A stretch of DNA of 64,000 nt from Gammaproteobacteria bacterium (lineage in GTDB: Bacteria; Pseudomonadota; Gammaproteobacteria; Pseudomonadales; Pseudohongiellaceae): positions 2,604,001 to 2,668,000 of the forward strand of contig JAWKZW010000001.1 of the NCBI GenBank assembly GCA_041395725.1, read 5' to 3'. The translations under genes and the position numbers were made by a program. Positions 23,601 to 32,488 of this stretch are shown here, piece by piece (the stretch's first letter is position 1; every line of letters starts with the position of its first letter). The notes beneath the pieces are model-generated. The model had not been told where the DNA came from and searched no databases. It was given only the letters and a program-made list of their open reading frames with translations.

Positions 23601-23711
23601 GACAGAGACGGGCTCGTCCAGGCTGCTGATTTCCAGTTCTGCTCCAGTTATTGACCCAATGACTAATAATTGAAGCAGCAGAGCCAGTATGGATTTCCGG
23701 GTCGTTACCAT
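20655..23711 (-). CDS. Hybrid sensor histidine kinase, 7TMR-DISM type
   Basis: This has about 1018 residues from the ATG at 23711 (MVTTRKSILALLLQLL), 1 bp after the upstream kinase stop. In order it has a signal sequence, then a periplasmic beta-sandwich (~30-190, with VAGEWRFRPGDDPAWAGRDF). Seven membrane helices (~210-400) follow, then HisKA with ANMSHELRTPLNAI (His ~436) and an ATPase (N box ~555, GTGLGLATAQQL ~620). A receiver comes next (VLMDLQMPVMDG, Asp ~733), then HPt (AHKLRGIANNLG, His ~880) and a helical tail. It probably senses a periplasmic ligand and starts a phosphorelay. Confidence 0.88.
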   Translation of the reverse strand: MVTTRKSILALLLQLLVIGSITGAELEISSLDEPVSVAGEWRFRPGDDPAWAGRDFDDSQWDRVTVPSQSPEGYPGHSGMGWYRTTLQLDLTQPGLSDTVNNMAIMLGAVESAYEIYAGGQKLGGIGQLPPEASPRYNQHAIYEIPPTALNNRGELLLALRVWRYEGIGSGGASGPYAGPFLLGKTADLSRLATERSLVPNMLMATLYLAIGLYHLFIARRNPAMREFFWFGWFAIGLALYSMETSQWRFNLDLAFLWHLKIEYTALFLLPFLAIEVLCRIARIPLNRAMRSFKVVFLLFALVVAVIPTFAIHYLTLPYFQYLAAIWALYTASLMGWHAYRGNREAAALTALLLILLISLINDIFMNGALLGTATTINIVFAMTVLLMAVLMANHYTATLAKLEVSVEEHTADLRQSNRKLQEANAIKEQFLANMSHELRTPLNAIIGLTHLGLQTGLDDQQRDYLTKIDASAANLKGIIDSVLDFSKLQAGELQYTSEAFDLRRLLNELELAAREQLGEPGDLTISFDCDDRIPATLLGDARKLATVLRNLIGNGIKFTRRGRIAVTAEIMESTAATVRIRFRITDTGIGIAELHLEKLFEGFQQADNSFTRAYGGTGLGLATAQQLTNLMGGEIQVTSTEGEGSEFSFDLDFSVPEQYAAPAKLEHTQPEEKEIDLSPIRGALILVVDDSEINLQIASEILRQAGFRVDTASDGKQAVAMVNQQAYDCVLMDLQMPVMDGFTATESIRASGRHDALPVLAVTANFSAQDRARATRSGMNDHIPKPINPQQLLRHLLQWITPGDRAAAEPQAEDANPAPAELPEFLPGLRIKEGLNRVGGNSRLYLKLLKDLATDYLNCAERLKIMVAEGQTESASQLAHKLRGIANNLGADAVGELAGTLEGKLKNGEELTDEVLVDLEQRLQELHHSIEKVQVAGAPAGESRQLDQSGFTALLDQLTEEIAGSNPAAADTGESLLAGLPPGAPGTAELQALLEALDVFDFTVAAQHLEAARSALN

Positions 23712-23712
23712 A

Positions 23713-26700
23713 TTACGCTGACAGCACCTCTCCGATTTCTTCCAGCAAAGGCTGTACGCTGGCAAAATCGAAACTGTCCAGCGCTTCACGGGAGCGATTC
23801 AGCAGCCGGATGATTTCGGTATTCGACTTCTGCGTGGCCAGCAGTTGATCGACCAGCTCGATCGCCGAGGGGTCCGAGGCCTGTACCGCCTGGTGCAGCT
23901 CCACCAGCAGCGCAGCGGGATCCATCCCCTCGCCATCGCTGGTTGCTGCCGTTTCCGGCTGGGTATTAATGAGGTGTCGGGCTGACTCTGCCGCTTCGTC
24001 GAGCGCCTCGGCGAGCTGAGTGATCCTGGCGTTACTCACCACTTCGCCGGTGAGAATCAATTCCTCGATGTCTTGTGCACTGCGGCCTATGTTGAAGGCG
24101 CCCAGGTTGTTGGCGATGCCACGCAACTTGTGTGCCGTGGCTCTGGCTTCGTCGTTTTTATCCTCTGCCAGCAGAGCGGCCAGCACAGAGGCGGTGTCGG
24201 CATACTGATCCAGCAGATCTTTCAGGAGCTGCAGATAGAGCTGCTTATTCCCCGCCAGTCGACTCAATCCCTGGATCGTATCCAGTCCAGGGTAACCGGT
24301 CTCCAGCGCCGTATGCTTTTCGGGCGACGCGGAAGTGACAGCCTGCGCTTTCTGCGTCAGCAGATTGGCGCTGTAGTCGCCTGCAGGGATGCATTCTGCC
24401 AGCGCCTTGTAAAGCTCCGACGGATCAACCGGCTTGGCGATGTGACCGTTCATGCCGGCTTCTCGTGCTCGCGTCTTGTCTTCGGCCATCACGTTGGCGG
24501 TCATCGCCAGAATCGGCAGCGTTTCCGCGCTGATAACCTTGCGGATCGCCCGGGTGGCGGAATAGCCATCCATGCCGGGCATCTGGATATCCATCAGGAC
24601 GGCATCGTAGTGACCGGCCCGTATTTTCAGGATGGCCTGCTCACCATCGCTGGCAGTATCGTGGACCAGGGGTATCTTGTTGAGCAACTCGCAGGCGATC
24701 TGCAGATTAATGTCTGAATCGTCCACCACCAATACCTTTGCCCCTTTTATCGAGGCAAGGTCGCCCGGGCTGGTGGTTGCTTTAACCTGCCGGGTCCGGT
24801 TCGAGAGTTCGATGCCGTAGATCTGCAGGATGGCATCCTGGAGCGAAGAGGGTTTTATCGGTTTGGTCAGAAAGGCATCCACCCGATCGAGGTGTTCGCT
24901 GCTGGGCAGGGTCCAGGCGGACAGCAGGATGATTTTCGGCGGGCTTGGCATCTGACGGATGGCGAGTGCCACATCCAGGCCGGTCATCCCTGGCATCATC
25001 CAGTCCAGCAGGACCACATCGAAACGCTTCTGCGCCTGGATCAGTTCGAGAGCCTGTTCACCACTTTCCGCCAGTGTTACCCGGTAGCCGAAGGCCAGCA
25101 GGTACTCCCTGAGAATTATCCGGGTCGGCTCGTTATCATCCACCACCAGGATGTCGAGGCTTTGCGGGGCGGACTCGTGTCTGAGGGGGCGGTTGTCACT
25201 CTCTGTCAGATCAAATTCCAGGGTAAAGTGAAAACTGCTTCCTACCCCGGGTTCACTTCGTACTTCGATGGCGCCCCCCATGGCCTGGGTCAATTGCTGG
25301 GAGATAGCTAATCCCAGCCCCGTGCCGCCATACTGACGGCTGATGGTGCTGTCGGCCTGTGAAAAGGACTGAAAGAGTCTGCCCTGTTGCTCGGGTGTCA
25401 TGCCTATGCCGCTGTCCCGTACGTCAAACAGCACGGTCACCCGCTCCCCCGCCCTGGCAATCTGCTTGATCTCCACCACGATATGGCCACGCTCGGTAAA
25501 CTTGATGGCATTGCCGGCCAGGTTGATCAGAATCTGCCCCAGCCGGGTGGGATCTCCCTCCAGCAGGTCCGGTAATTGTGGGTCGCGGTCAAAAACCAGT
25601 TCCAGTTTCTTGGCCTGACAACGCACCATGCAGATGGTCGCCAGATTATCGAGAACCTCGTTAAGGGAAAACGGAATGGTCTCGATCTCCATCTTGCCGG
25701 CTTCCAGTTTGGAAAAGTCCAGGATATCGTCAATGATGGTGCGCAGGGCGTTAGCGGCACCGCTTACCTTGGTGAGATAATCCCGCTGCTTACTGTCCAG
25801 TTCGGTGTCCAGGCACAGGCCGGTCAGACCAACGATGGCATTCATCGGTGTGCGGATCTCATGGCTCATATTGGCCAGGAAGGTTCCCTTGGTCTGGTTG
25901 GCCGCTTCGGCTTCGCGCCGGGATTCTTCGGCCAGCTGAAACAGCTGGGCATTACGGATTGCGGTTCCCAGCTGTGTCACGTACCGCTCGATGGAATCTA
26001 TCTCATCCTTGTGGAGATCAAATGGCGCCGCGCTGGCATTGAAGAAAATGCAGCCTATTGCCTTTTCTTCAACAGTCAGCGGACACAGCAGGAACGATTT
26101 CATTGGGTTGATGCGGTAGATGCGCTGGTCGCCGGCACCGGCTGATTTCACTTCCTCTGCGTTCACCGCTTTGAGGTAGATAGTCTGCCGGTGAACTACC
26201 GATGCAGCAATGAAGGTATTGGTCGCGTCCAGCGGCAGACCTTCTTCGACCAGCATCGCCTGCAGGGCCGGGGTCAGTGGTTTTCCCGCCTCCTGGGTCA
26301 TGTAGAGGCGGCCGTCCTCGGCGTTAATGAGGAACACGCCCATCTGGTCGAAGGTGAATTTCTTTTGCAGTTCGCCATAGAGCGTGTCCATAACCTTGTT
26401 CACGTCCAGTGTTGAATTCACGACGCTGGCAATCTGGTTGATGTCCGATATCTCGCTGAACGCATGTTCCAGCTCTGCTGTTCGCTCTTCGACCTTGCTT
26501 TCCAGCAGTCGCTCTGATTCCTGTAACTTGACGATTGCCTTGCGCATGCCGTCAGCGGCAGCCGCCAGCCTGCCACCGGATTGCCACATGGAGATCATGA
26601 CCACGACAGCGAGAACGGAGCTCATGCCGACATCCACATAGAACATCAGATTGTCCGGTACAGTCGGAGTGACAAAAGGTGGGAAGTTGGCGGCGATGCC

Positions 26701-27105
26701 CCCGGTCAGGAGAAAAGTCAGCGAGATGGCGATAATACGTTGAAGGACCCTGGGGACCACGAAGGGCATGGACATCAAAACCGGCATGATTGCGCACACC
26801 AGCATGACGGAATAGAGGCGGGCACCAACCAGGATCACGGCGAGCGCCAGGACGTACCAGATCGCCAGGTTCATCGATACGGAAAAATTGAGGCGGTCCG
26901 ACCGCAGTGCGTGATGCGACCCGATCGAAAGCGGTAGCAGCACAAAGGTGACCAGCAGCGCGATCAGCCTTGCTACCGGGCTGCCAAAGCTCAACGCCAT
27001 GGTGATGGCGATAGCATCTACCATTGCCAGCAGTACAGTGGTGGCCAGGGTCAGGCGGGAGAATAACCGCGCTTCTTCACTCACCTGTTGTAACGCAGTT
27101 GTCAT
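23713..27105 (-). CDS. Hybrid sensor histidine kinase with GAF, two receivers and HPt
   Basis: This has 1130 residues. The order is five or six membrane helices (~20-180), a coiled coil (~190-215) and a GAF domain (~225-390). HisKA follows with ANMSHEIRTPMNAI (His ~415), then HATPase (NLAGNAIKFTE ~530; GTGLGLAISQQL ~598). Receiver 1 has VVLLDWMMPGMTG (Asp ~697), receiver 2 has VLMDIQMPGMDGY (Asp ~835), and HPt has AHKLRGIANNLG (His ~992). A tail similar to that of the downstream kinase ends the protein. The HPt cores of the two kinases are nearly identical, suggesting an old tandem duplication with replaced sensory ends. Confidence 0.9.
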   Translation of the reverse strand: MTTALQQVSEEARLFSRLTLATTVLLAMVDAIAITMALSFGSPVARLIALLVTFVLLPLSIGSHHALRSDRLNFSVSMNLAIWYVLALAVILVGARLYSVMLVCAIMPVLMSMPFVVPRVLQRIIAISLTFLLTGGIAANFPPFVTPTVPDNLMFYVDVGMSSVLAVVVMISMWQSGGRLAAAADGMRKAIVKLQESERLLESKVEERTAELEHAFSEISDINQIASVVNSTLDVNKVMDTLYGELQKKFTFDQMGVFLINAEDGRLYMTQEAGKPLTPALQAMLVEEGLPLDATNTFIAASVVHRQTIYLKAVNAEEVKSAGAGDQRIYRINPMKSFLLCPLTVEEKAIGCIFFNASAAPFDLHKDEIDSIERYVTQLGTAIRNAQLFQLAEESRREAEAANQTKGTFLANMSHEIRTPMNAIVGLTGLCLDTELDSKQRDYLTKVSGAANALRTIIDDILDFSKLEAGKMEIETIPFSLNEVLDNLATICMVRCQAKKLELVFDRDPQLPDLLEGDPTRLGQILINLAGNAIKFTERGHIVVEIKQIARAGERVTVLFDVRDSGIGMTPEQQGRLFQSFSQADSTISRQYGGTGLGLAISQQLTQAMGGAIEVRSEPGVGSSFHFTLEFDLTESDNRPLRHESAPQSLDILVVDDNEPTRIILREYLLAFGYRVTLAESGEQALELIQAQKRFDVVLLDWMMPGMTGLDVALAIRQMPSPPKIILLSAWTLPSSEHLDRVDAFLTKPIKPSSLQDAILQIYGIELSNRTRQVKATTSPGDLASIKGAKVLVVDDSDINLQIACELLNKIPLVHDTASDGEQAILKIRAGHYDAVLMDIQMPGMDGYSATRAIRKVISAETLPILAMTANVMAEDKTRAREAGMNGHIAKPVDPSELYKALAECIPAGDYSANLLTQKAQAVTSASPEKHTALETGYPGLDTIQGLSRLAGNKQLYLQLLKDLLDQYADTASVLAALLAEDKNDEARATAHKLRGIANNLGAFNIGRSAQDIEELILTGEVVSNARITQLAEALDEAAESARHLINTQPETAATSDGEGMDPAALLVELHQAVQASDPSAIELVDQLLATQKSNTEIIRLLNRSREALDSFDFASVQPLLEEIGEVLSA

Positions 27106-27163
27106 TCCGCCTGATCCTTTTTATTTTCTTAAGTGGGTAATCTCAGATTGTCTATCATAACTT

Positions 27164-27201
27164 AAGGAACCACTGATTAATTACCTCAATGCTCTGCGGA
27201 G
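27164..27201 (+). repeat. Dispersed REP-like repeat, copy 4
   Basis: AAGGAACCACTGATTAATTA followed by CCTCAATGCTCTGCGGAG lies between the divergent kinase and response-regulator genes. It agrees closely with copies 1, 3 and 5. Confidence 0.65.
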
Positions 27202-27293
27202 CCTTCAGACAAACCCGCTGGCTTGTGATTAGATTGGGCGCTATTATACGCGGCCACGCAATATCCGGTATCAAAAAGGCGACCTTACTCAGT

Positions 27294-27773
27294 ATGGAAC
27301 TACCCAGCAGCGGAAAAAATCGTGTGCTCATCGTCGATGACGAGCCAGGTAATATCAAAATTCTGTCAAATGTACTGGCAGGCGACTATGTCATGAGTGT
27401 GGCGACCAATGGCAAGCAGGCGCTGGAAATCGCCCGGGTCCAGTCACCGGATATTGTGCTGCTCGATATGGTGATGCCGGAAATGGACGGAATCGAAGTC
27501 TGCCAGGCTCTGAAAGCCGATGAATCCACTGCCGATATTCCAGTGATTTTTGTCACCAGCATGAGCGACTCCGCTAACGAAGAACGGGGCCTGGAAGCCG
27601 GCGCGGTGGATTACATCAGCAAGCCTATCAGCCCGCCGATCGTGAAGGCGCGAGTAAAAATCCATATCCAGAATTATCTGAGCAAGCGGTTTCTCGAAAA
27701 TCTGCTTTCATCCCAGACCACCAGTCTCGATGAAGCCAAGGAAGAGGCAAAATCCCTGCTGGTTTTTGTCTGA
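27294..27773 (+). CDS. Stand-alone response-regulator receiver protein
   Basis: This has 159 residues from the ATG at 27294 (MELPSSGKNRVLIVDDEPGN); the frame upstream runs through the repeat and is unlikely. The receiver motifs are complete: DDE at the start, DIVLLDMVMPEMDGIEVC (phospho-Asp), VTSMSD (Thr/Ser) and YISKPISPPIV (Lys). After the receiver there is only a short helix (LSKRFLENLLSSQ). Relatives usually go on to a GGDEF, HD-GYP or coiled-coil output. It is divergent from the hybrid kinases and is a likely relay partner. A 19-bp tandem duplication sits at its stop codon. Confidence 0.82.
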   Translation: MELPSSGKNRVLIVDDEPGNIKILSNVLAGDYVMSVATNGKQALEIARVQSPDIVLLDMVMPEMDGIEVCQALKADESTADIPVIFVTSMSDSANEERGLEAGAVDYISKPISPPIVKARVKIHIQNYLSKRFLENLLSSQTTSLDEAKEEAKSLLVFV

Positions 27774-27792
27774 CCTGCTGGTTTTTATCCGA
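27755..27792 (+). repeat. 19-bp tandem duplication at the receiver gene end
   Basis: CCTGCTGGTTTTTGTCTGA (27755-27773) is followed at once by CCTGCTGGTTTTTATCCGA, with two mismatches. The first copy contains the stop codon. Without the duplication the frame would run on for about 15 more codons. Confidence 0.75.
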
Positions 27793-27806
27793 GCAGTTGC
27801 TATCGA

Positions 27807-28274
27807 TCAGGCTCCGGCTTCAATCATCTGGTCAATGTACTGAACGAAGCTGCTACGGTAACCGGATTTGCTCTTGTTCCAGAATTGCTTGATGCGCAGT
27901 ACCGAAATTGCTGCCTGCAGGCGCCGACCCCAAGCCTCGAAATATTCCGGGTCCAGCTTCTTCTTCTGGTATTGCACAAAAACCAGTTCGTTCAGTTCAA
28001 ACAGCGCCGAAAGATAGCCTTCGAATTTCAGTGTCTCCAGGGGAGTCAGGCTTTCGTTCATGGCGGCCTTCATGCGGATCTCGGCCAGTTCTCCGTTGTA
28101 GGATTCGGCTCGAAACTGGATGGCTAATTCCATCACAGAATGGATGCTGGCATCGCGCGTTTCCGCTGCGGTGTGCCGCATCTGCAGGGCCAGGTAAATC
28201 AACGAAATAAAAACCCCGATCGAGCCGAGAAAATCTCCCAGTGCTCCCAGTGCGTCCCAATTAAAAGATTCCAT
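27807..28274 (-). CDS. Membrane-anchored protein, unknown
   Basis: This 155-residue protein has one membrane helix near the N-terminus (LGDFLGSIGVFISLIYLALQ). A cytosolic all-helical domain follows (TRDASIHSVMELAIQFRAES, LTPLETLKFEGYLSALFE). Proteins of this shape are frequent in marine gammaproteobacteria and carry only DUF labels. Function unknown. It converges with the receiver gene, separated by 33 bp. Confidence 0.65.
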   Translation of the reverse strand: MESFNWDALGALGDFLGSIGVFISLIYLALQMRHTAAETRDASIHSVMELAIQFRAESYNGELAEIRMKAAMNESLTPLETLKFEGYLSALFELNELVFVQYQKKKLDPEYFEAWGRRLQAAISVLRIKQFWNKSKSGYRSSFVQYIDQMIEAGA

Positions 28275-28715
28275 GTATTGCTTCTCTGCACCTGTGTTGT
28301 GTTTTTGTAAAGGCCGGGTGGCTGTAGGATCAGATCATACACGGAGACGTTGAACAAGTTCTTACTGCCCGCTGTCTGAAACTACCCAGCCCGCAACCGG
28401 ATTATTCAGCAAGCGTTTTCGCACTCGGGGCTGTACTGGACGGCGATCGGGCTCGGGCCGGTACTGGTACCGGCGGAAACCTTGTGCCTGGGTTGCCCCG
28501 CCTGCTCGGGCACCGCAAAAACCCTCTGTATTGCAGGGCTTTGGCTCGGTAAGCGTGCAGACCAGGCAATAATAATCTGCTAGAATCCCGCCTCTTTTTA
28601 TACCGCCAGGATTTTTGCGGCCAGGAATAGATTCTCCGGACTTTTAAGGGAGGATCGGATTGCGGCCCGGTACCTGGCCTCCGTTCCCCATCGAATGGCG
28701 CAGCAAGGTTGAGTT
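28275..28715. other. Leader region upstream of korA
   Basis: About 440 bp between divergent genes with no supported coding frame. It should hold promoters in both directions, but no clear -35/-10 pair could be picked by eye. Confidence 0.3.
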
Positions 28716-30593
28716 ATGGATTTGGTTGAAGAAAAACTGGACGAGCATCACCTGGATGAGACCAAGGTGATGGACGTAGTGGTGCGGTTTGCCGGTGATT
28801 CAGGTGATGGCATGCAGCTGACTGGTGCCAATTTCACCCAGGCCACTGCGCTGTATGGCAATGACCTGTCGACCTTTCCGGATTTTCCCGCTGAAATCCG
28901 GGCCCCTGCCGGCGCGACGTTTGGCGTTTCAGCCTTCCAGATTTATTTTGGCTCCAATGACATCACTACAGCCGGTGACGCGATTGACGTGCTGGTGGCG
29001 ATGAACCCGGCCGCGCTGGTCACCAATCTGCCAACTCTTATTGATGGCGGTCTGGTAATCATTGATACCGGCGCTTTTACCGAGAAAAACCTCGCCAAAG
29101 CCAAATATCAGGCTAATCCCCTGGAAGACGGCTCTCTGAATGAGTACCGGGTACTGGCCATCGACATATCCAAGCATGTACTGGCAGCCGTTGAGCCCTA
29201 TAACCTCGGCCATAAGGCGGCACTGCGTTGCAAGAACATGTGGACGCTGGGGCTGGTCATGTGGCTTTTCGATCGGGACCGGTCGGCCACTATCGAGGGA
29301 TTGAAAAAGAAGTTCGCCCGGCAACCGGAAATCGCCGAAGCCAATATAGCCGCACTCAATGCCGGGCACGCCTTTGGCGAAACCGCCGAGCTGCCCTCTG
29401 GTATCCATGTTTACAAGATTCCTCCGGCGAAAGTGCCGCCAGGCACGTACCGGAATATCACCGGCACCACGGCGCTGGCCTGGGGGCTGATCGCTGCCAG
29501 TGAGCTGGCTGAAATCGATATACTGTTTGCCTCCTACCCCATTACGCCGGCGTCCAATCTGTTGCATGAGTTGGCTAACAGGAAGAATTTTCGGGTCAGT
29601 ACTTTTCAGGCTGAAGATGAGATTGCCGCCGCCTGCGCCGCGATAGGTGCCTCTTTTGCCGGTAATCTGGGCGTGACTTCCAGTGCCGGCCCCGGCATTG
29701 CGCTTAAAGCGGAAAGTATCGCCCTGGCGGCGGCTACGGAACTCCCCCTGGTAGTTGTCAACACCCAGCGTGGAGGACCCTCAACCGGTCTGCCTACCAA
29801 GACCGAGCAGTCTGATCTGAACATGGCCCTGGCCGGTCGCCATGGAGATACGCCAATCGCGGTTATCGCCGCCAGCAGCCCCACGGACTGTTTCGATGTG
29901 GCGATCGAGGCAGCGCGCCTGGCCATCAAATACATGACACCGGTCATGCTGCTGTCGGACGGGTACCTGGCCAATGCGGCCGAGCCATGGCAAATACCCG
30001 ACGTGGACTCGTTGACGCCGTTTCCTGTCAAATTTCAGCAGCCGGTGGAGGATTTCCGGCCTTCGCAGCGGGATGCAGTTTCCCTGGCGCGGGTCTGGCC
30101 CAGGCCGGGAACGCCCGGTCTGGAGCACCGGATCGGCGGTATCGAGCGCAGCTATGACACCGGGGATATCTCATACGACCCGGCCAATCACCAGAAAATG
30201 ACTGATCTGCGGCAGGCCAAAATCCAGGGTATTGCCGAGGATATCCCGCTGCAGCAGGTAAACCTGGGCGGGTCGACCGGCAGGCTCGCGGTGGTTGGCT
30301 GGGGTTCCACTTACGGCGCTATTCACCAGGCGGTAAAACGCTGCCGTGCAGAAGGCCTGGATGTGGCTCACATCCACGTGCGTTATCTCAGCCCACTGCC
30401 GAAGAACCTCGGCGAGTTGTTGAAAGGATACGAACGGGTACTGATACCTGAAATGAATACCGGGCAGTTGATCTCGCTGATTCGTTCCGAATACCTGCTG
30501 GATGCGCAAGGCATCAATAAAGTATCGGGACAACCGTTCAAAATAGGTGAAATCATGGCAGCCATCCACCAGGAATTCGCGGAGACTAGGTAA
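28716..30593 (+). CDS. korA: 2-oxoacid:acceptor oxidoreductase, alpha subunit (fused gamma-alpha)
   Basis: This 625-residue protein has an N-terminal gamma-type domain (VVRFAGDSGDGMQLTGANFT). The alpha-type pyrimidine/TPP partner domain starts about residue 230 (GTTALAWGLIAASELAEIDI, FASYPITPASNLLHELA, QAEDEIAAACAAIGASFAG, TSSAGPGIALK). The gamma-alpha fusion is the KorA form that makes succinyl-CoA (or acetyl-CoA) from 2-oxoacids with reduction of ferredoxin. The beta subunit gene begins 5 bp after its stop. The TPP site is completed by KorB. Confidence 0.92.
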   Translation: MDLVEEKLDEHHLDETKVMDVVVRFAGDSGDGMQLTGANFTQATALYGNDLSTFPDFPAEIRAPAGATFGVSAFQIYFGSNDITTAGDAIDVLVAMNPAALVTNLPTLIDGGLVIIDTGAFTEKNLAKAKYQANPLEDGSLNEYRVLAIDISKHVLAAVEPYNLGHKAALRCKNMWTLGLVMWLFDRDRSATIEGLKKKFARQPEIAEANIAALNAGHAFGETAELPSGIHVYKIPPAKVPPGTYRNITGTTALAWGLIAASELAEIDILFASYPITPASNLLHELANRKNFRVSTFQAEDEIAAACAAIGASFAGNLGVTSSAGPGIALKAESIALAAATELPLVVVNTQRGGPSTGLPTKTEQSDLNMALAGRHGDTPIAVIAASSPTDCFDVAIEAARLAIKYMTPVMLLSDGYLANAAEPWQIPDVDSLTPFPVKFQQPVEDFRPSQRDAVSLARVWPRPGTPGLEHRIGGIERSYDTGDISYDPANHQKMTDLRQAKIQGIAEDIPLQQVNLGGSTGRLAVVGWGSTYGAIHQAVKRCRAEGLDVAHIHVRYLSPLPKNLGELLKGYERVLIPEMNTGQLISLIRSEYLLDAQGINKVSGQPFKIGEIMAAIHQEFAETR

Positions 30594-30598
30594 CTGAA

Positions 30599-31615
30599 AT
30601 GAACCAGGCATTACCCAAACTCACACTGAAGGATTATTCGACTGATCAGGAAGTTCGCTGGTGTCCGGGTTGTGGAGATTATGCAATCCTGAAAACCGTG
30701 CAAAAGCTGATGCCGGAACTCGGTGCGCCGAAAGAAAACCAGGTTTTCGTTTCCGGTATCGGCTGCTCTTCCCGGTTTCCCTATTACATGAATACTTACG
30801 GATTCCACACCATACATGGTCGGGCTCCGGCTATCGCCTCCGGCGTGAAGCTTGCCAATCCCGAACTTGATGTCTGGGTGGTTACCGGTGATGGAGACGG
30901 TTTCAGTATCGGTGGCAATCATATGCTGCATGTATTGCGGCGTAATATTGATCTGCAGATTCTGTTGTTCAACAACGAAATTTACGGGCTCACCAAGGGG
31001 CAGTATTCCCCTACATCAAAGAAAGGCACCAGGTCTCCTTCTTCGCCTGCCGGGTCGATAGATCTGCCGTTGTCACCCTGTGAAGTCGCGCTGGCGGCGG
31101 GAGCGACTTTCGTCGCGCGGTCCATTGATACCGAAGCCAGGCATCTGACTTCCTGTATCCGACGCAGTTACGAACACAAAGGCGCCTCGTTCGTGGAGAT
31201 CCTGCAGAACTGCCCGATTTATAACGATGGTGTGTTTGACAAAGTCAAAGATAAGAAGAGCGCGGCTGATAGCCGGATCGCAGTGGAACATGGCAAACCC
31301 CTTATTTTCGGGACGGAGCGTGACAAGGGTATTCGTCTCAACAACCGGACGCTGAACCTGGAAGTGGTAGAACTGGGCAGGGGCGGTATCGACGAGGATG
31401 ATCTGCTGGTACACGACGAAGGCAGCAAGGTCATCGCCCAGTTGTTGAGCACCATGGGCGGTCCGGATTTTCCAGTGGCGGTCGGCGTACTCTACAGTGC
31501 GCGCAAAGACAGTTACGTGGAAGATGTCAGGGAACACCAGGACGCCATCCGCAGCCGAGAGCGAGGCGATCTCAAACAGCTGCTGCACAGTGGTAATACC
31601 TGGACCGTGGGCTGA
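30599..31615 (+). CDS. korB: 2-oxoacid:ferredoxin oxidoreductase, beta subunit
   Basis: This 338-residue protein has EVRWCPGCGDYAILKTVQKL with a CPGC motif and a further cysteine in GIGCSSRFPYY; these serve the [4Fe-4S] cluster. The TPP/Mg site is VVTGDGDGFSIGGNHMLH followed by LLFNNEIYGLTKGQYSPTS. It works with KorA in one cytosolic complex. It is 5 bp downstream of korA and co-transcribed. The C-terminal ~60 residues are usual for the KorB family. Confidence 0.92.
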   Translation: MNQALPKLTLKDYSTDQEVRWCPGCGDYAILKTVQKLMPELGAPKENQVFVSGIGCSSRFPYYMNTYGFHTIHGRAPAIASGVKLANPELDVWVVTGDGDGFSIGGNHMLHVLRRNIDLQILLFNNEIYGLTKGQYSPTSKKGTRSPSSPAGSIDLPLSPCEVALAAGATFVARSIDTEARHLTSCIRRSYEHKGASFVEILQNCPIYNDGVFDKVKDKKSAADSRIAVEHGKPLIFGTERDKGIRLNNRTLNLEVVELGRGGIDEDDLLVHDEGSKVIAQLLSTMGGPDFPVAVGVLYSARKDSYVEDVREHQDAIRSRERGDLKQLLHSGNTWTVG

Positions 31616-31783
31616 GCAGACGCCCGGTTCCACCGCCGTATACAGCAAATTAAAGATTTGCTACGCTGCTGGCTGTCAGGAATTCCGGGAGCGCACTTGA
31701 ACCTCCGAGTAATTGTTGCGGTGTGAAGCAGCATTTTGAGGTTTACCAGGTTACGCCCCGGGCAGTTCTGCTCGGAGATAATT

Positions 31784-32488
31784 ATGGCAAACAAAAAAAA
31801 CGAATCGCCGGCCAACCCTTCGCGACGTAACCTGCTCAAGAGCGCCGGACTTGTCGGTGCTGCCGTTGCTGGCAGTGGCGCCGCCGCCCAGGCGGTAACA
31901 GGTCAGGCTCCGGGGCGACCCGAGGCACAGCCGCGCAGTCGGGAAGCCCTGGAAGTCTTAACCGCTGCCGAGGCTGAGACCCTGGAGGCAATCACCGATC
32001 GCATTCTGCCCTCGGATGAAAACGGTCCCGGCGCCAGGGAGGCCAGGGCAGTCCACTATATTGATCGATCCCTGGCCTCTGATAATGCCTCGGCCCGGGG
32101 CAACTACGCCGCCGGCCTGGCGGCCGTCGACGACTACGCCCGTAAACTGCATGGACACCCCTTTCATGTGCTGTCGCCAGAGTTGCAGGACACGGTTCTG
32201 CTCACTGTCATCCAGGGGCAGGTGCCCGGGTTCAATCCCAGTGGCGGCGGGTTCTTCAACATGGTCAGAAGTCACACCCTCGAGGGGACTTTCAGCGATC
32301 CTTATTACGGTGGCAACCAGGATTTCATCGGCTGGGACATGCTGCGCTATCCGGGGGTCAGAATTGGTGTTTCAGAAAACGATGTGGCGCTGGGAGGCAA
32401 TCTGGCACCGGCCCACCAGTCGGCCTATGACATTCCGACATTTACCAAGGTGATCGCATCGACGGGGAGGCGCGGCAATGGCAATTAA
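31784..32488 (+). CDS. Gluconate 2-dehydrogenase subunit 3-like, Tat-exported
   Basis: This has 234 residues from the ATG at 31784. The Tat signal NPSRRNLLKSAGLVGAAVAG is followed by a Gln/Ala/Pro linker. The subunit-3 core has LTAAEAETLEAITDRILPSD, then ARAVHYIDRSL, then FFNMVRSHTLEGTFSDPYYG, then QDFIGWDMLRYPG. It is the small partner of the GMC protein whose GTG/ATG region overlaps its end by 11 bp. Paralogue of the 15260-15841 gene but more distant in the signal region. Confidence 0.87.
   Translation: MANKKNESPANPSRRNLLKSAGLVGAAVAGSGAAAQAVTGQAPGRPEAQPRSREALEVLTAAEAETLEAITDRILPSDENGPGAREARAVHYIDRSLASDNASARGNYAAGLAAVDDYARKLHGHPFHVLSPELQDTVLLTVIQGQVPGFNPSGGGFFNMVRSHTLEGTFSDPYYGGNQDFIGWDMLRYPGVRIGVSENDVALGGNLAPAHQSAYDIPTFTKVIASTGRRGNGN

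Noticed and set aside
28929..29567. 212-residue frame antisense to korA
   Set aside because: Shadow of a strongly conserved enzyme gene.
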